Notes: generated by a model from the letters alone, not told the origin. A stretch of 13,447 bases of DNA from Proteobacteria bacterium UBA1847 (GCA_002338605.1 DDIP01000190.1:1-13447), one strand, 5' to 3'. Counted from the first letter of the stretch, positions 1-8,009 are shown. Numbers and translations: made by a program.

Positions 1-83
1 CGGTGGCGGGAGCGGTCGCGACGCGCCAGTAGACGCGGGAGGCTCTTTCGATCACACCGCGAATGAGGTGCTAACATTGCCGG

Positions 84-644
84 ATGGGTGCTCAGAAATC
101 GATAACGCAACTGTTGAATCGGTGGGGCGCTGGCGACAAGGAAGCTGAGGCTACGCTGGCACCGATGGTCTATGACGAGCTGCAGCGCATGGCGAAGCGT
201 CTGTTTCGCTCGGAAAAGCGCTCGCACACGCTGCAGCCGACGGCGCTGGTGCACGAAGCATTCGTCAAGCTCGTCGACGTCGATGTCGCCTGGCAGGATC
301 GCGCCCACTTCTTCTCGCTCGCGGCACGCATGATGCGGCGCCTGCTGGCCAACCACGCCAACGCTCGCAATGCGGCCAAGCGCGGCGGCGGCGATGTCAA
401 GGTCACCCTGGACGAGTCTGCGGTCTCCGGAAGCAGCGCCGACGCCGACTTGTTGGATCTCGAAGAGGCCCTGCAAGGCCTCGCCGAACTCGATTCCAGG
501 AAAGCCGAGCTCATCGAGCTGCAGTATTTCGGTGGACTGACTTTCAGGGAAATGGAAGAGGTGACCGGATTATCGAGCAGCACACTCGATCGCGAACTGC
601 GGATGGCGCGCGCCTGGCTTAAAGATCAGCTCACGAAGAAATAG
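84..644 (+). CDS. ECF-type RNA polymerase sigma factor (Sig-70_X6 / TIGR02999-like)
   Basis: This 186-residue protein should direct RNA polymerase to a small regulon. Region sigma-2 spans about residues 25-100, with the run LQPTALVHEAFVKL and a DRAHFFSLAARMMRRLL helix that are typical of the TIGR02999 group. Region sigma-4 spans about 128-183, with a helix-turn-helix around YFGGLTFREMEEVTGLS and the DNA-contacting TLDRELRMARAWL. A linker rich in Ser and Asp separates the two. ATG 84 is the first start after an in-frame TAA at 72-74, and no strong ribosome-binding site precedes it. No anti-sigma factor is visible. The neighbour 37 bp downstream is a membrane kinase, and in many bacteria this sigma group lies next to such kinases, so control by phosphorylation is plausible but inferred. 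Family call is confident; regulon unknown. Confidence 0.9.
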   Translation: MGAQKSITQLLNRWGAGDKEAEATLAPMVYDELQRMAKRLFRSEKRSHTLQPTALVHEAFVKLVDVDVAWQDRAHFFSLAARMMRRLLANHANARNAAKRGGGDVKVTLDESAVSGSSADADLLDLEEALQGLAELDSRKAELIELQYFGGLTFREMEEVTGLSSSTLDRELRMARAWLKDQLTKK

Positions 645-683
645 TGGGCAATATTCACTAGTAAACCTGCTGCTTAAATAGAT
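645..683 (+). repeat. Junction repeat copy 1, between sigma factor and kinase genes
   Basis: TGGGCAATA (645-653), TGCTGCTT (668-675) and TAGAT (679-683) occur in this order directly after the sigma stop codon. The same three blocks recur after the kinase gene at 3538-3573. The kinase ATG at 682 overlaps the last block. Confidence 0.6.
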
Positions 684-3537
684 GACGAACAGCGACTGGG
701 AAATTCTCGAGGCGGCATTTGCCGAAGCGACCGGCCTTGAAGGAGATGATCGGGTAACGATGCTGGCGAAGTTTGCCGACGAGCACCCCGATCTGGAACA
801 ACAGTTGCTCGATTTGCTTACTGCCGATAGGAGCGATGACGAACTGCTGGCCGAACCCATCGCGAGCTCCGCCAGGGCGCTCGCGGAGACAACGGTCGAT
901 CCCTGGGAAAACCGTCGCATCGGTGCCTGGACGATCAAGCGTCGCATCGCCGACGGCGGGATGGGCGCCGTGTTTCTCGCGGAGCGCGCTGACGACGAAT
1001 ACCAGCAGACCGTCGCGCTGAAAATAATGACGGCGCAGTTGTTGGCAAGAGACGCGGTGGCGCGCTTTCGTGCCGAACGCCAGATCCTCGCCAGCCTCAG
1101 CCATCCGAATATCGCGACGCTGATCGACGGTGGCTCGACTGATGAGAACCTGCCATTTCTCGTGCTCGAGTACATCGACGGCCTGCCCATCGACGAGTAC
1201 TGCGACGAACACAAGCTCAGCATCGCTGCGCGCCTGCAGCTTTTCATAAAGGTCTGCGAGGCGGTGGATTTCGCGCATCGCAGCCTGGTCGTGCATCGCG
1301 ACCTGAAGCCGAACAACATTCTCGTGGACAACAGTGGCGAGCCGAAACTGCTCGATTTTGGCATCGCGAAGCTGCTGGAGAACAGTTCGGTACACCAGAC
1401 GGTTGCCGTAACGCGCGAGGGAATGCGCGCCATGACACCCGAGTACGCGAGTCCGGAGCAGGTGCGGGGTGAGGCGATTTCCGTTGCGACGGATGTCTAC
1501 GCGCTAGGTGTACTGCTGTACAGGTTGATGACGGGCCAGTCGCCTTACGGCGTATCGACCGCGGTGCCACGCGAATATGAGGTGGCAATTATCGACAACG
1601 AACCGCGACGGCCCAGTACCGTTGTTACGCTACCGGACACGGAAGCCGATGTCGGTACGCGTCGCGCGACGTCGGCACATAGACTCCAGCGGTCCTTGGC
1701 GGGTGACCTCGACAACATCGTGCTGCATGCGCTGCATAAGGAACCGGCGCGTCGTTACCCAACGGCGAATGCGCTGTCGACCGATATCGGCCGCTACCTG
1801 GCGAACCTGCCTGTGATGGCGCGCGGCGACGATTGGCCGTACAAGTTGCGAAAGTTCGCTGTACGCAACGCGAGAAATCTTGCGGTCGCGCTTCTGATTA
1901 TTACGAGCATCACGACGCTTGCCATTTATTACACATTGAAGCTCGCTGATGAACGCGATCGCGCGAACCTCGCCGCAGCGAAATCGAACGAGGTAGCGGG
2001 GTTTCTTACTGGCCTGTTCGAAAGTGCTTCGCCCCATGAAGCAAAAGGAGATCCGATTACTGCGGTAGAGCTGCTGGAGCAAGGTAGCGAGCGCATCGAG
2101 GAACTGGACGGGCAACCACAGCTCAAGGCCGAGCTCATGCGGATCATGGCGAGCAGCATGACGGCGCTCGGCAACCTGGAGCGCTCAATCCCGATGCTGG
2201 AACGCGTGCTGGAGCTGAAAGAGGCGGCCGTTCCTCGCGATCAGATCTCAATCTCGCAAACGACACACAACCTGGCGGAAGCGTACCGCCAGCTGGGTAA
2301 CCTCGATCAGGCGGAACACTACCAGCGGCGTACACTTGAGATTGCGACAGCGGCGTTTGGCCCCGACAACAGCGATGTCGCCTACCTGATGGCGCGCCTC
2401 GGCGTCATTCTGTTCGATGCCAGCAAGACCGAGGAGGCGCTCGACATGGAACAGCGCGCGCTGGCTATCTTAGTGGCGAACGGCGATGGTGAGTCGCCCG
2501 ATGCCCTCGACACACGCGGCAACATCAGCAACGCGCTGTCCCGCCTCGGCCGTCACCGGGACGCGGAGCAAATGCTGCGCGACACGATTGCGCTGTCGGA
2601 ACAGGTAATCGGCGAGCTGCATCCGAATACGATTATACGAAGAACAAATCTTTGCCTGGTTCTGATAAGAATGGGAAAGCTCGACGAGTCGCTCGCCATC
2701 CTGGATCAGAATATTCCGCGCGGCGTTCAGGTATGGGGGCCTGACTACTACCACGTCGCGTTCATGCATGGAACGCGAGCGGCAGCCCTGAAGCGGCTGG
2801 GGCGTATGCAGGAATCGCTCGACGCGTATCTCACGGCACAGGAGATTACGCGCTTGCGAAGCGGCGAGGACAACATGACGTACGTTCGCAACCTGCGTGG
2901 CACGGCAAGCTTATTGATCGACCTAGCGCGCTATGAGGAAGCGGGTTTGATGCTCGATGAGGCGCTCGCGAAGGCGATCTCAATCGGTGGAGAACAATCC
3001 GCCGACGCGGACAACCTGCGACTGCGGCGCGGTCTGATGGATAACCGCCGTAAGCGCTATGCACAGGCGGCGGGCGTGCTTCGCCCATTGATGGCAGCCC
3101 GCGGCAGCTTTAGCGCGGCGAACTTCCTTATGCTCAAGAGAGAGCTGGCGCAGGCGCTGAGTGCGCAGGGCCAATTCGACGAGGCCGAAACCCTGATTCT
3201 GGCGACGATAGCTGAGCAGGAAGAGACGCTCGGGCAGGCTAATGCAGTGAATTTGTCGTCATACGCGGTTGCCGCAGAACTTTATCGGCACAAAGGCGAA
3301 CTCGATGAGTCACTCGTGTACGGGGAGAAAATCGCGGCAATCGTTCAGGATGACCTAAGCCCGCTTGCGTGGGAAGGTGCGCTGGCGTTATTGCAATACG
3401 GCCATACGCTTAAAGCCCTCGGACGCGATGGCGATGCGCGCGCCGTTTTCAGACAATCTTACAACGTCCTGCAATCGACGTTTGGCGACACGGACCCGAG
3501 GGTGGTTGAGATCCGGGAGCTGACAACGACGCATTAA
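682..3537 (+). CDS. Membrane Ser/Thr protein kinase with C-terminal TPR domain
   Basis: A 951-residue Hanks-type kinase. Residues 1-75 form a helical extension usual in this group. The kinase domain covers about 82-375: glycine loop IADGGMGAVFLA (89-100), lysine K114 in VALK, E132 of helix C, catalytic HRD 205-207 with K209 and N212, DFG 225-227, activation segment TPEYASPEQ (252-260) and the subdomain XI arginine in KEPARRYP. All catalytic residues are present, so it should be active. One membrane helix lies at about 399-417. The rest, about 430-945, consists of TPR-type helix pairs (for example HNLAEAYRQLGNLDQAEHY), probably periplasmic and used for protein binding. The ATG lacks a clear ribosome-binding site. 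It follows the sigma gene by 37 bp and precedes an exported protein, so the three may act in one pathway; targets are unknown. Confidence 0.93.
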   Translation: MTNSDWEILEAAFAEATGLEGDDRVTMLAKFADEHPDLEQQLLDLLTADRSDDELLAEPIASSARALAETTVDPWENRRIGAWTIKRRIADGGMGAVFLAERADDEYQQTVALKIMTAQLLARDAVARFRAERQILASLSHPNIATLIDGGSTDENLPFLVLEYIDGLPIDEYCDEHKLSIAARLQLFIKVCEAVDFAHRSLVVHRDLKPNNILVDNSGEPKLLDFGIAKLLENSSVHQTVAVTREGMRAMTPEYASPEQVRGEAISVATDVYALGVLLYRLMTGQSPYGVSTAVPREYEVAIIDNEPRRPSTVVTLPDTEADVGTRRATSAHRLQRSLAGDLDNIVLHALHKEPARRYPTANALSTDIGRYLANLPVMARGDDWPYKLRKFAVRNARNLAVALLIITSITTLAIYYTLKLADERDRANLAAAKSNEVAGFLTGLFESASPHEAKGDPITAVELLEQGSERIEELDGQPQLKAELMRIMASSMTALGNLERSIPMLERVLELKEAAVPRDQISISQTTHNLAEAYRQLGNLDQAEHYQRRTLEIATAAFGPDNSDVAYLMARLGVILFDASKTEEALDMEQRALAILVANGDGESPDALDTRGNISNALSRLGRHRDAEQMLRDTIALSEQVIGELHPNTIIRRTNLCLVLIRMGKLDESLAILDQNIPRGVQVWGPDYYHVAFMHGTRAAALKRLGRMQESLDAYLTAQEITRLRSGEDNMTYVRNLRGTASLLIDLARYEEAGLMLDEALAKAISIGGEQSADADNLRLRRGLMDNRRKRYAQAAGVLRPLMAARGSFSAANFLMLKRELAQALSAQGQFDEAETLILATIAEQEETLGQANAVNLSSYAVAAELYRHKGELDESLVYGEKIAAIVQDDLSPLAWEGALALLQYGHTLKALGRDGDARAVFRQSYNVLQSTFGDTDPRVVEIRELTTTH

Positions 3538-3573
3538 TGGGCAATAACCGGGTGTCTTGCTGCTTCAGTAGAT
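3538..3573 (+). repeat. Junction repeat copy 2, after the kinase gene
   Basis: TGGGCAATA (3538-3546), TGCTGCTT (3558-3565) and TAGAT (3569-3573) repeat the arrangement at 645-683. It again starts at the first base after a stop codon. The spacer between the first two blocks is 11 bases here and 14 in copy 1. Confidence 0.6.
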
Positions 3574-3610
3574 AAGGGCCGCGCTGACCCGCTACCAAAG
3601 GAGCAAGCAC

Positions 3611-4234
3611 ATGAAAAATTCACGGTTCATCCGGTCGATCTGCTTCTTGAAAGTCGTATTGGCCATTACTGCCGCTCTGACCCTGTCGGCGTTTCGGCAT
3701 ACGGATGTTCAGGGTTACACGGACCCGAACTATGTCGGACACACGTTTCATGCCGTCGTTGTCCAGTTTCCGAACGCGAGCTTGTCGTTCAGGAATCAGG
3801 CGATCAAGCAACTGAGCAAGCAGCTAAAAAAACGCGGCATCCGGCTGTACCAACACGATGAGTTGTTTGCGCCGACTCGGGAGTGGTCGGAAGATGCGAC
3901 TCGGGCCGTTTATGAACAAAACGGTATCGATGCCGGGCTGGTTATCACGCTCGGATCAACGGGCAGTGAGACGACGCCGGGTGCGGTGCTGTTCAACGCG
4001 TCCTCCGTCGGTGGCACAACGACGGGCTATGCTACGCAGGTGACCTTTCATAGTGACCATGCGAGCTTCGAGATCGCGCTGGTAGACATCGATACGAAAG
4101 ACACGATTTGGATCGGCGAGCTTGATACGCGGGGCGCCGGGTTGTTGTACACCGGTTCGAAGAGCACGGCCAAGGGCCTCGTGAAAGGGCTAATCAAGGA
4201 ATGGGATCGGGCAGGTCACCTGGTTCGCAGGTAG
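3611..4234 (+). CDS. Small exported protein of unknown function
   Basis: I do not recognise a named family. The 207-residue product starts with a basic segment and a hydrophobic stretch (about residues 9-27, FLKVVLAITAALTLSAF), which reads as a signal peptide or membrane anchor; there is no lipobox cysteine. The remainder (about 40-207) is soluble, with an amphipathic helix near SFRNQAIKQLSKQLKKRG, a Gly/Thr/Ser-rich stretch near GSTGSETTPG and alternating strand-like segments near FEIALVDIDTKDTIWIGEL. It ends in a basic helix. The start is well supported: AAAGGAG lies 8 bases before the ATG. It is the third gene of the sigma-kinase unit, 73 bp after the kinase, so a periplasmic output or sensing role is possible. 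That role is inference only. Confidence 0.75.
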   Translation: MKNSRFIRSICFLKVVLAITAALTLSAFRHTDVQGYTDPNYVGHTFHAVVVQFPNASLSFRNQAIKQLSKQLKKRGIRLYQHDELFAPTREWSEDATRAVYEQNGIDAGLVITLGSTGSETTPGAVLFNASSVGGTTTGYATQVTFHSDHASFEIALVDIDTKDTIWIGELDTRGAGLLYTGSKSTAKGLVKGLIKEWDRAGHLVRR

Positions 4235-4655
4235 TCTGGCCCTCTGCAAGGGCGCAATATCTTCCGTAAAGCTGCCGGAGTTGAGTTTTTCTATACTGCG
4301 CACAACCAGTCACTCGAGCGGCAAGTATTGGCAGGATTAGCCGTTTAGATTCAGTGCACAAAATGGGTCAAAACTTGCCGCTCTCGGTGCACCGCATGCA
4401 GACTTGCGTTGAATTTTGAGCGAGATTTACCAGAAGTTTGCATCGACAGCTGACCCGCCTCGTTAGCCCCTAGCCGTCATTCCGAGGGATATCGCGAATA
4501 TTCTGCCGGGGTAGCTTCGATGCAATCCGGGTCACTTTTCGGCACAAATAGACATTATCTGGAACTTACGGTTATCTTGATCCAGCAATTTTAGTATCCG
4601 TTGCGGACGTGATTGGGGGATACTCATTGGCCTTTCCGTCCACTGAACTATCGCA
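4235..4655. other. Intergenic region without a recognisable gene
   Basis: This 421-bp stretch separates the exported-protein gene from the dnaX-like gene. I see a weak terminator-like hairpin at 4261-4290 and no convincing ORF or RNA gene. The string TAGCCGTCATTCC at 4471-4483 matches part of the palindromic repeats found further right (GCCGTCATTC in copies B and D), but the rest of the repeat is not there. It could be a relic or chance. The dnaX-like promoter should lie in the last 100 bases, yet I find no good -35/-10 pair. Confidence 0.5.
4261..4290 (+). terminator. Weak rho-independent terminator candidate
   Basis: TTCCG (4262-4266) can pair with CGGAG (4276-4280) across a 9-base loop, followed by TTGAGTTTTT. 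The stem is short and includes one G-T pair. A second small hairpin, GCCCT (4239-4243) with AGGGC (4249-4253), lies just after the stop codon but lacks a T-run. Both fit the end of the transcript from the sigma-kinase unit. Confidence 0.35.
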
Positions 4656-5744
4656 ATGCCCTACACCGTTCTGGCACGAGCCTGGCGCCCCACGACATTC
4701 TCCGAACTCGTCGGTCAGGAACACGTGCGTTCCGCATTGACCAACGCGCTTGAGATGGGACGACTACACCATGCGCTGTTGTTCACCGGAACTCGCGGCG
4801 TAGGCAAAACGAGCATTGCACGCATCGTCGCAAAGTGCCTGAACTGTGACGTTGGCGTAACATCGGCGCCGTGTAGCAATTGCAGTCCATGTCGCTCAAT
4901 TGACGCCGGTGCGTTTATGGATCTGGTTGAAGTGGACGGCGCGTCGCGCACAAAGGTCGAGAGCGTTCGAGATTGGATCGACGATGTCCAATTTCCGCCC
5001 ACGCAGGGCCGCTATAAGATCTATCTTATCGACGAAGTGCATATGCTATCGACGCACGCTTTTAATGCGTTGTTAAAGACCCTCGAGGAACCGCCACCGA
5101 ATATCATTTTCTTGCTCGCAACAACCGACCCACAGAAACTGCCGGCAACGGTGATATCGCGTTGCCTGCGGTTTGACTTGGTACAGTTGCCAGTGGCCAA
5201 AATGGTGGACCGGATGCGAAGCGTACTAAGAGGAGAGGGAATTGCGTTTGAGTTGGCCGGGCTGATGGCTGTTGCTCATACTGCCGATGGGAGTATGCGT
5301 GATGCTCTGTCGCTGCTGGATCAACTGATCTCGTTTGGCGATGGACAGGTATCCGAGGCCAATGCGCGTGCAATGTTGGGTATGATCCCTCGAGATCGTA
5401 TTGTACATCTGGCCGAGCTATTATCGATGCACAATGTGCCGGCGCTGCTTGGCGATGCGCGCTCGCTCGCGGACCTGGCGCCGAACTACGATCATATCCT
5501 GCACGAGCTTGCGGGATTGTTCGTCAACATTGCAATACGGCAGGTGACAGACGAGGTCGACGACGACGTGCGCGATGCACTGGAGGTACTCGACAGGCTG
5601 AGCCAAACATACACCGCGCAAGACCTTCATCTTTATTATCAGATCGCCATTATCGGTCGACGCGACTTGAGTCTTGCACTAGATGCGCAAGCGGGGTTCG
5701 AACTCACGTTATTGCGAATGCTGGCGTTTCGACCAGGGTCGTAA
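4656..5744 (+). CDS. DnaX-like clamp-loader ATPase lacking tau domains (DNA polymerase III gamma-type subunit)
   Basis: A 362-residue homologue of the DNA polymerase III tau/gamma subunit, the motor of the clamp loader. Its key sites fall on the E. coli DnaX numbers: Walker A GTRGVGKT (45-52, K51), zinc cysteines C64, C73, C76, C79, Walker B LIDE (124-127), SRC motif with arginine finger R169, and sensor-2 R215. Domain III runs to LLRMLAFRP, and the protein stops a few residues later. Domains IV and V of tau, which bind the DnaB helicase and the polymerase alpha subunit, are absent; no continuation of them is visible in the bases after the stop. The start MPYTVLARAWRP matches the family although no ribosome-binding site is seen. 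The usual ybaB-recR neighbours are missing, so this is more likely a second copy than the main dnaX. Family call is firm; paralogue status is inferred. Confidence 0.92.
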   Translation: MPYTVLARAWRPTTFSELVGQEHVRSALTNALEMGRLHHALLFTGTRGVGKTSIARIVAKCLNCDVGVTSAPCSNCSPCRSIDAGAFMDLVEVDGASRTKVESVRDWIDDVQFPPTQGRYKIYLIDEVHMLSTHAFNALLKTLEEPPPNIIFLLATTDPQKLPATVISRCLRFDLVQLPVAKMVDRMRSVLRGEGIAFELAGLMAVAHTADGSMRDALSLLDQLISFGDGQVSEANARAMLGMIPRDRIVHLAELLSMHNVPALLGDARSLADLAPNYDHILHELAGLFVNIAIRQVTDEVDDDVRDALEVLDRLSQTYTAQDLHLYYQIAIIGRRDLSLALDAQAGFELTLLRMLAFRPGS

Positions 5745-5841
5745 GTGGAGCGGAGGACGGTCTTCGTCGGCGTAACGCAACAGCGCCCCGGGAAAGACCA
5801 AAAGACAATGTCGTGCACGCTATATTATGACCTCGTGTGCG

Positions 5842-6117
5842 TTAAAGGGCACTCAATGAGCCGCCAAGACCACGTGTAATAGCCGCAACAAGAGGAGCCT
5901 CCATGCCGCGGGCGTTGAGGAGTAGACCGTCATCACTGATACGCTGCGTGTATGTCCAGTTCTCACCGTGCCACGTTTTGGCGGGATACCAACGGCAATG
6001 ACAACTCCTGACCCTTTCTTTGCACTTGAGCTGAGCGGCTGCTATTTCCAAGACTTGCCGTTCAAACGTCTGCTTTAGGGAAATCGCGAGGGGCGGCAAT
6101 CGGCCAGAGGAAGACAC
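5842..6117 (-). CDS. Doubtful small ORF at the left end of the repeat array
   Basis: An open frame of up to 91 codons with a GTG at 6117 that lies inside repeat copy K. The first 17 or so codons are therefore repeat sequence, not gene. A shorter version from TTG 6051 would give about 69 residues (starting LEIAAAQLKCKE), with four basic-flanked cysteines or aromatics in CHCRWYPAKTW and a Gly-rich C-terminus. I recognise no family. It sits where the last unit of the array would be, in the same direction as the others. It may be a gene, a decayed remnant or chance. If it is not a gene, 5745-6067 holds nothing else that I can identify. Confidence 0.3.
   Translation of the reverse strand: MSSSGRLPPLAISLKQTFERQVLEIAAAQLKCKERVRSCHCRWYPAKTWHGENWTYTQRISDDGLLLNARGMEAPLVAAITRGLGGSLSAL
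6068..6115 (-). repeat. Array repeat copy K (shortest, degenerate)
   Basis: The ends GTCTGCTTT and GGCCAGAGGAAGAC match the ends of the other copies, but the centre is reduced and the conserved ATG position reads ATT. It begins 5 bases downstream of the stop codon of the leucine-rich repeat gene (stop 6121-6123). Confidence 0.6.
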
Positions 6118-6120
6118 TCG

Positions 6121-6828
6121 TCAGAACGTAGTGACTTCTACCCCTCGTGATTTCAGGGCGTCGAGATCGCGAGCATCAAGCTTGATGTCTTTACAGTATT
6201 GAAAGGCCTTCAATCGCGGCAATTCCGTGACCGATCCTAACAACCGGTCTTTTGTCCTTACAGGGCATATCACCAGATATTCGAGCGCCTTTAGTTCGCC
6301 GAGTGGTGCCAGAGACTCAAGCGTTATGGCGCTGTCTGTCGAGCTACCGAATAGAAATGCCCTTAACTTGGAGAGTCGGTTATCCGAGAACGCATCAAGT
6401 GTTGTTATTCGCTTCGCTAAGCCCAGGCTTAAGGACTCAAGGTTTGACAACTGGCAGATCGGTGACAGGTCCGTTACGGCTGCCGTCAAGTCAAGGGACA
6501 AACACTGAAGGTTGGTGAGATTTACGATACTGCTCAAGTCATTAAACCTCGCCAACCCAATCGACAGGACCTCGAGAGAGCGAATCGTCGTCAGACAGTC
6601 GAATATGTACTGTGAGGTATACCCCGTTTCCCAGTCCAGATGCGTTATCTCGGTGTTGTCAGCGAGTAGTTCAGCTGACCGTCTATTGAAGTCTCGCTTC
6701 TGATAATTGGCTTCGAAGTGCTCTATGACGCCCGAAATATCATTAGGGAAGACCGGCTTTGATCCATCTTCTCGGACCCTACCGAACTTGTAAGGCCTAA
6801 GGTGCTCGGGAATGGGGTTTTCGGCCAA
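6121..6828 (-). CDS. Leucine-rich repeat protein
   Basis: A soluble protein of 236 residues from the preferred start. The central part carries internalin-like leucine-rich repeats of about 22-24 residues, for example LTNLQCLSLDLTAAVTDLSP and LSNLESLSLGLAKRITTL, a fold that usually binds proteins. The N-terminal 90 or so residues are not repetitive, and there is no signal peptide or membrane helix. The frame is open up to a TTG at 6906, but the extra residues (YNFCYRPKAD and so on) are translated repeat copy A. I prefer TTG 6828, which has GAGGG 7 bases upstream. It is the left-most convincing gene of the minus-strand array. Partner and function are unknown. Confidence 0.7.
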   Translation of the reverse strand: MAENPIPEHLRPYKFGRVREDGSKPVFPNDISGVIEHFEANYQKRDFNRRSAELLADNTEITHLDWETGYTSQYIFDCLTTIRSLEVLSIGLARFNDLSSIVNLTNLQCLSLDLTAAVTDLSPICQLSNLESLSLGLAKRITTLDAFSDNRLSKLRAFLFGSSTDSAITLESLAPLGELKALEYLVICPVRTKDRLLGSVTELPRLKAFQYCKDIKLDARDLDALKSRGVEVTTF

Positions 6829-6870
6829 CGATGCACCCTCAACTGTGCTTAATTCGTGAGATAGAGAATT

Positions 6871-6942
6871 GTCCGCTTTGGGTCGGTAGCAGAAATTATA
6901 GCTCAATCAACGCGAACGTCTCAGTTCGGCCAGCAGCAGCCG
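6871..6942 (-). repeat. Array repeat copy A (short form)
   Basis: Ends GTCCGCTTTGGGTC and GGCCAGCAGCAGCC. In gene direction it contains CTGAGA, 18 bases, then a perfect TATAAT. The conserved ATG of other copies is ATT here. Confidence 0.8.
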
Positions 6943-6967
6943 GTGAAATATCACGAATTCGCTACAT

Positions 6968-7357
6968 CTATTCGGGAATTTTGCCGAAAGAGGTATCCAA
7001 ACTCAGCGTGTAGACAGTGTCGTAGTTATGAAATTCGAACTCGGCCTGATCACCGACCTCAATCTCGACCGGGCGCGCGCCAACGTAATATGGTTTGCCG
7101 TCGATCACGTCCTTCAGTGTGACTAATAAGTTCAATTTCGTGCCGTCACTCTGTCGAGAACTCACTTTGAAAACATACTTGCCGTCAAAATCGAACGAGA
7201 CCTCTTCATTAAAACGCATGAGAATCGCATTGGTATAGCTCTGGATTCGGTCGATCCCATCAGCCTGTTCCGTAATTGTGAGCTGAATCGTAAGACCGTC
7301 TTCCGCCTGCGCGAAAGGACAAAATATCACCAGAAAAATGGCGAATAATCTTCTCAT
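6968..7357 (-). CDS. Small secreted protein of unknown function
   Basis: A 129-residue protein with a clear signal peptide: MRRLFAIFLVIFCPFAQA, with likely cleavage after AQA at residue 18. The mature part is acidic and strand-rich (TIQLTITEQADGI, VSFDFDGKYVFKVSSRQ, FEFHNYDTVYTLSLD), which suggests a small beta-sandwich in the periplasm. It has no cysteines after cleavage and no motif I recognise. The ATG at 7357 overlaps the stop of a short frame that begins in repeat copy H (ATGA overlap), so its translation may be coupled to that leader. It lies between copies H and A as a single-gene unit. Confidence 0.65.
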   Translation of the reverse strand: MRRLFAIFLVIFCPFAQAEDGLTIQLTITEQADGIDRIQSYTNAILMRFNEEVSFDFDGKYVFKVSSRQSDGTKLNLLVTLKDVIDGKPYYVGARPVEIEVGDQAEFEFHNYDTVYTLSLDTSFGKIPE

Positions 7358-7401
7358 TTTGATCCCAACTCCACCGTCTTCTTTGTGTCACAAGCCGGCA
7401 T
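7354..7401 (-). promoter_or_regulatory. Leader ORF from repeat H overlapping the next start (ATGA)
   Basis: ATG 7401 lies in the conserved block of repeat H and opens 15 codons (MPACDTKKTVELGSK). Its TGA (7356-7354) overlaps the ATG of the secreted-protein gene at 7357. The geometry fits translational coupling; that it is translated is inference. Confidence 0.4.
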
Positions 7402-7496
7402 TTTACCTTAAAACTCTCGACCGGCTGCTATGCGAAGTGAAGGAGCCGCACGTTTGAGCGCCTGGTCGCCGACGGCACTCGGCCAGGAGAAGCCGC
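7376..7496 (-). repeat. Array repeat copy H (long form)
   Basis: Ends GTCTTCTTTGTGTC and GGCCAGGAGAAGCC. It has the extra central block of the long form with CGGCT and AGCCG able to pair. The ATG is followed by CCGGCTTGTGACAC. Confidence 0.8.
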
Positions 7497-7506
7497 TCAA
7501 TTTCGC

Positions 7507-7908
7507 CTATTTAGTAAATTCCGCGGCCAGCAGTTTCCCTGTAGCCGGGTCGAGCGTGCAATGATAACAGGCGAAATTCCATGCCCGTAGCGGATCGCCA
7601 CCAGTGAACTTCACGTATGCGTCATTTGTCTGTGTTGTTGGATGCTCTGCAGTCCAAAGTTCTTTCTGTTCCATGTCGAACGCGACCATATTTTTGGCCT
7701 GTCCGCTTTTCGGGTAACTCATGTAGTCGAATATCACGACTACGCGTTTGTCGATTTCGCACGTATCGAGAATCGGACGCTCCATTTTCCAACGCGCGCC
7801 GTTAACGAGAATTTCGAATTTGTGGTCCGGTTTCACGGTCAGTTTTTTCCGAAATGCGTCGTGTTCTGCGGAATTTTTGAGCGGCCGCTGTGGGTCACAA
7901 GCCGTCAT
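7507..7908 (-). CDS. Conserved hypothetical protein, start supplied by the repeat or internal GTG
   Basis: Up to 133 residues with no signal peptide or membrane helix. The body (VVVIFDYMSYPKSGQAKN, MVAFDMEQKELWTAEHP, NFACYHCTLDPATGKLL, final FTK) resembles a family of small unnamed bacterial proteins I have seen before; I know no function for it. ATG 7908 is the conserved ATG of repeat copy I, so residues 1-10 (MTACDPQRPL) are repeat-encoded. The family-like part begins near FEILVNG, so GTG 7836 (109 residues) is an alternative start, although its ribosome-binding site is poor. This is the one unit where the repeat ATG is in frame with the gene. Stop codon lies 11 bases before repeat H. Confidence 0.65.
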   Translation of the reverse strand: MTACDPQRPLKNSAEHDAFRKKLTVKPDHKFEILVNGARWKMERPILDTCEIDKRVVVIFDYMSYPKSGQAKNMVAFDMEQKELWTAEHPTTQTNDAYVKFTGGDPLRAWNFACYHCTLDPATGKLLAAEFTK

Positions 7909-8008
7909 ATTACAGCAGATTTCTCGAGCGGCTGCTATGCGATGTAGACCAGCCCCTCGTTCAACCTCCTGGCGACAGTCTCAGAACAGCCAACAGAGGA
8001 CGCCCGTG
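7883..8008 (-). repeat. Array repeat copy I (long form)
   Basis: Ends GGCCGCTGTGGGTC and AGCCAACAGAGGACG. It shares the long central block with copies G and H. Its ATG (7908) opens directly into the gene at 7507-7908. Confidence 0.8.
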
Positions 8009-8009
8009 A

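Noticed and set aside
1..83. 3' end of an upstream gene before the sigma factor
   Set aside because: The 83 bases are too few to identify a protein or a frame with confidence.
570..1433. Long minus-strand open frames (570-1433 and 658-1395) inside the kinase gene
   Set aside because: They are antisense shadows of a gene with full kinase motifs in GC-rich DNA; their translations are low in complexity and show no family features.
4471..4483. A twelfth copy of the array repeat left of the dnaX-like gene
   Set aside because: Only about ten bases match (GCCGTCATTC); neither end of the repeat is present nearby, so it is noted only as a possible relic.
5745..5841. A frameshifted continuation of the dnaX-like gene encoding tau domains
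   Set aside because: The bases after the stop show no open frame resembling domains IV-V, and there is no clear slippery A-run in the gene near its end.
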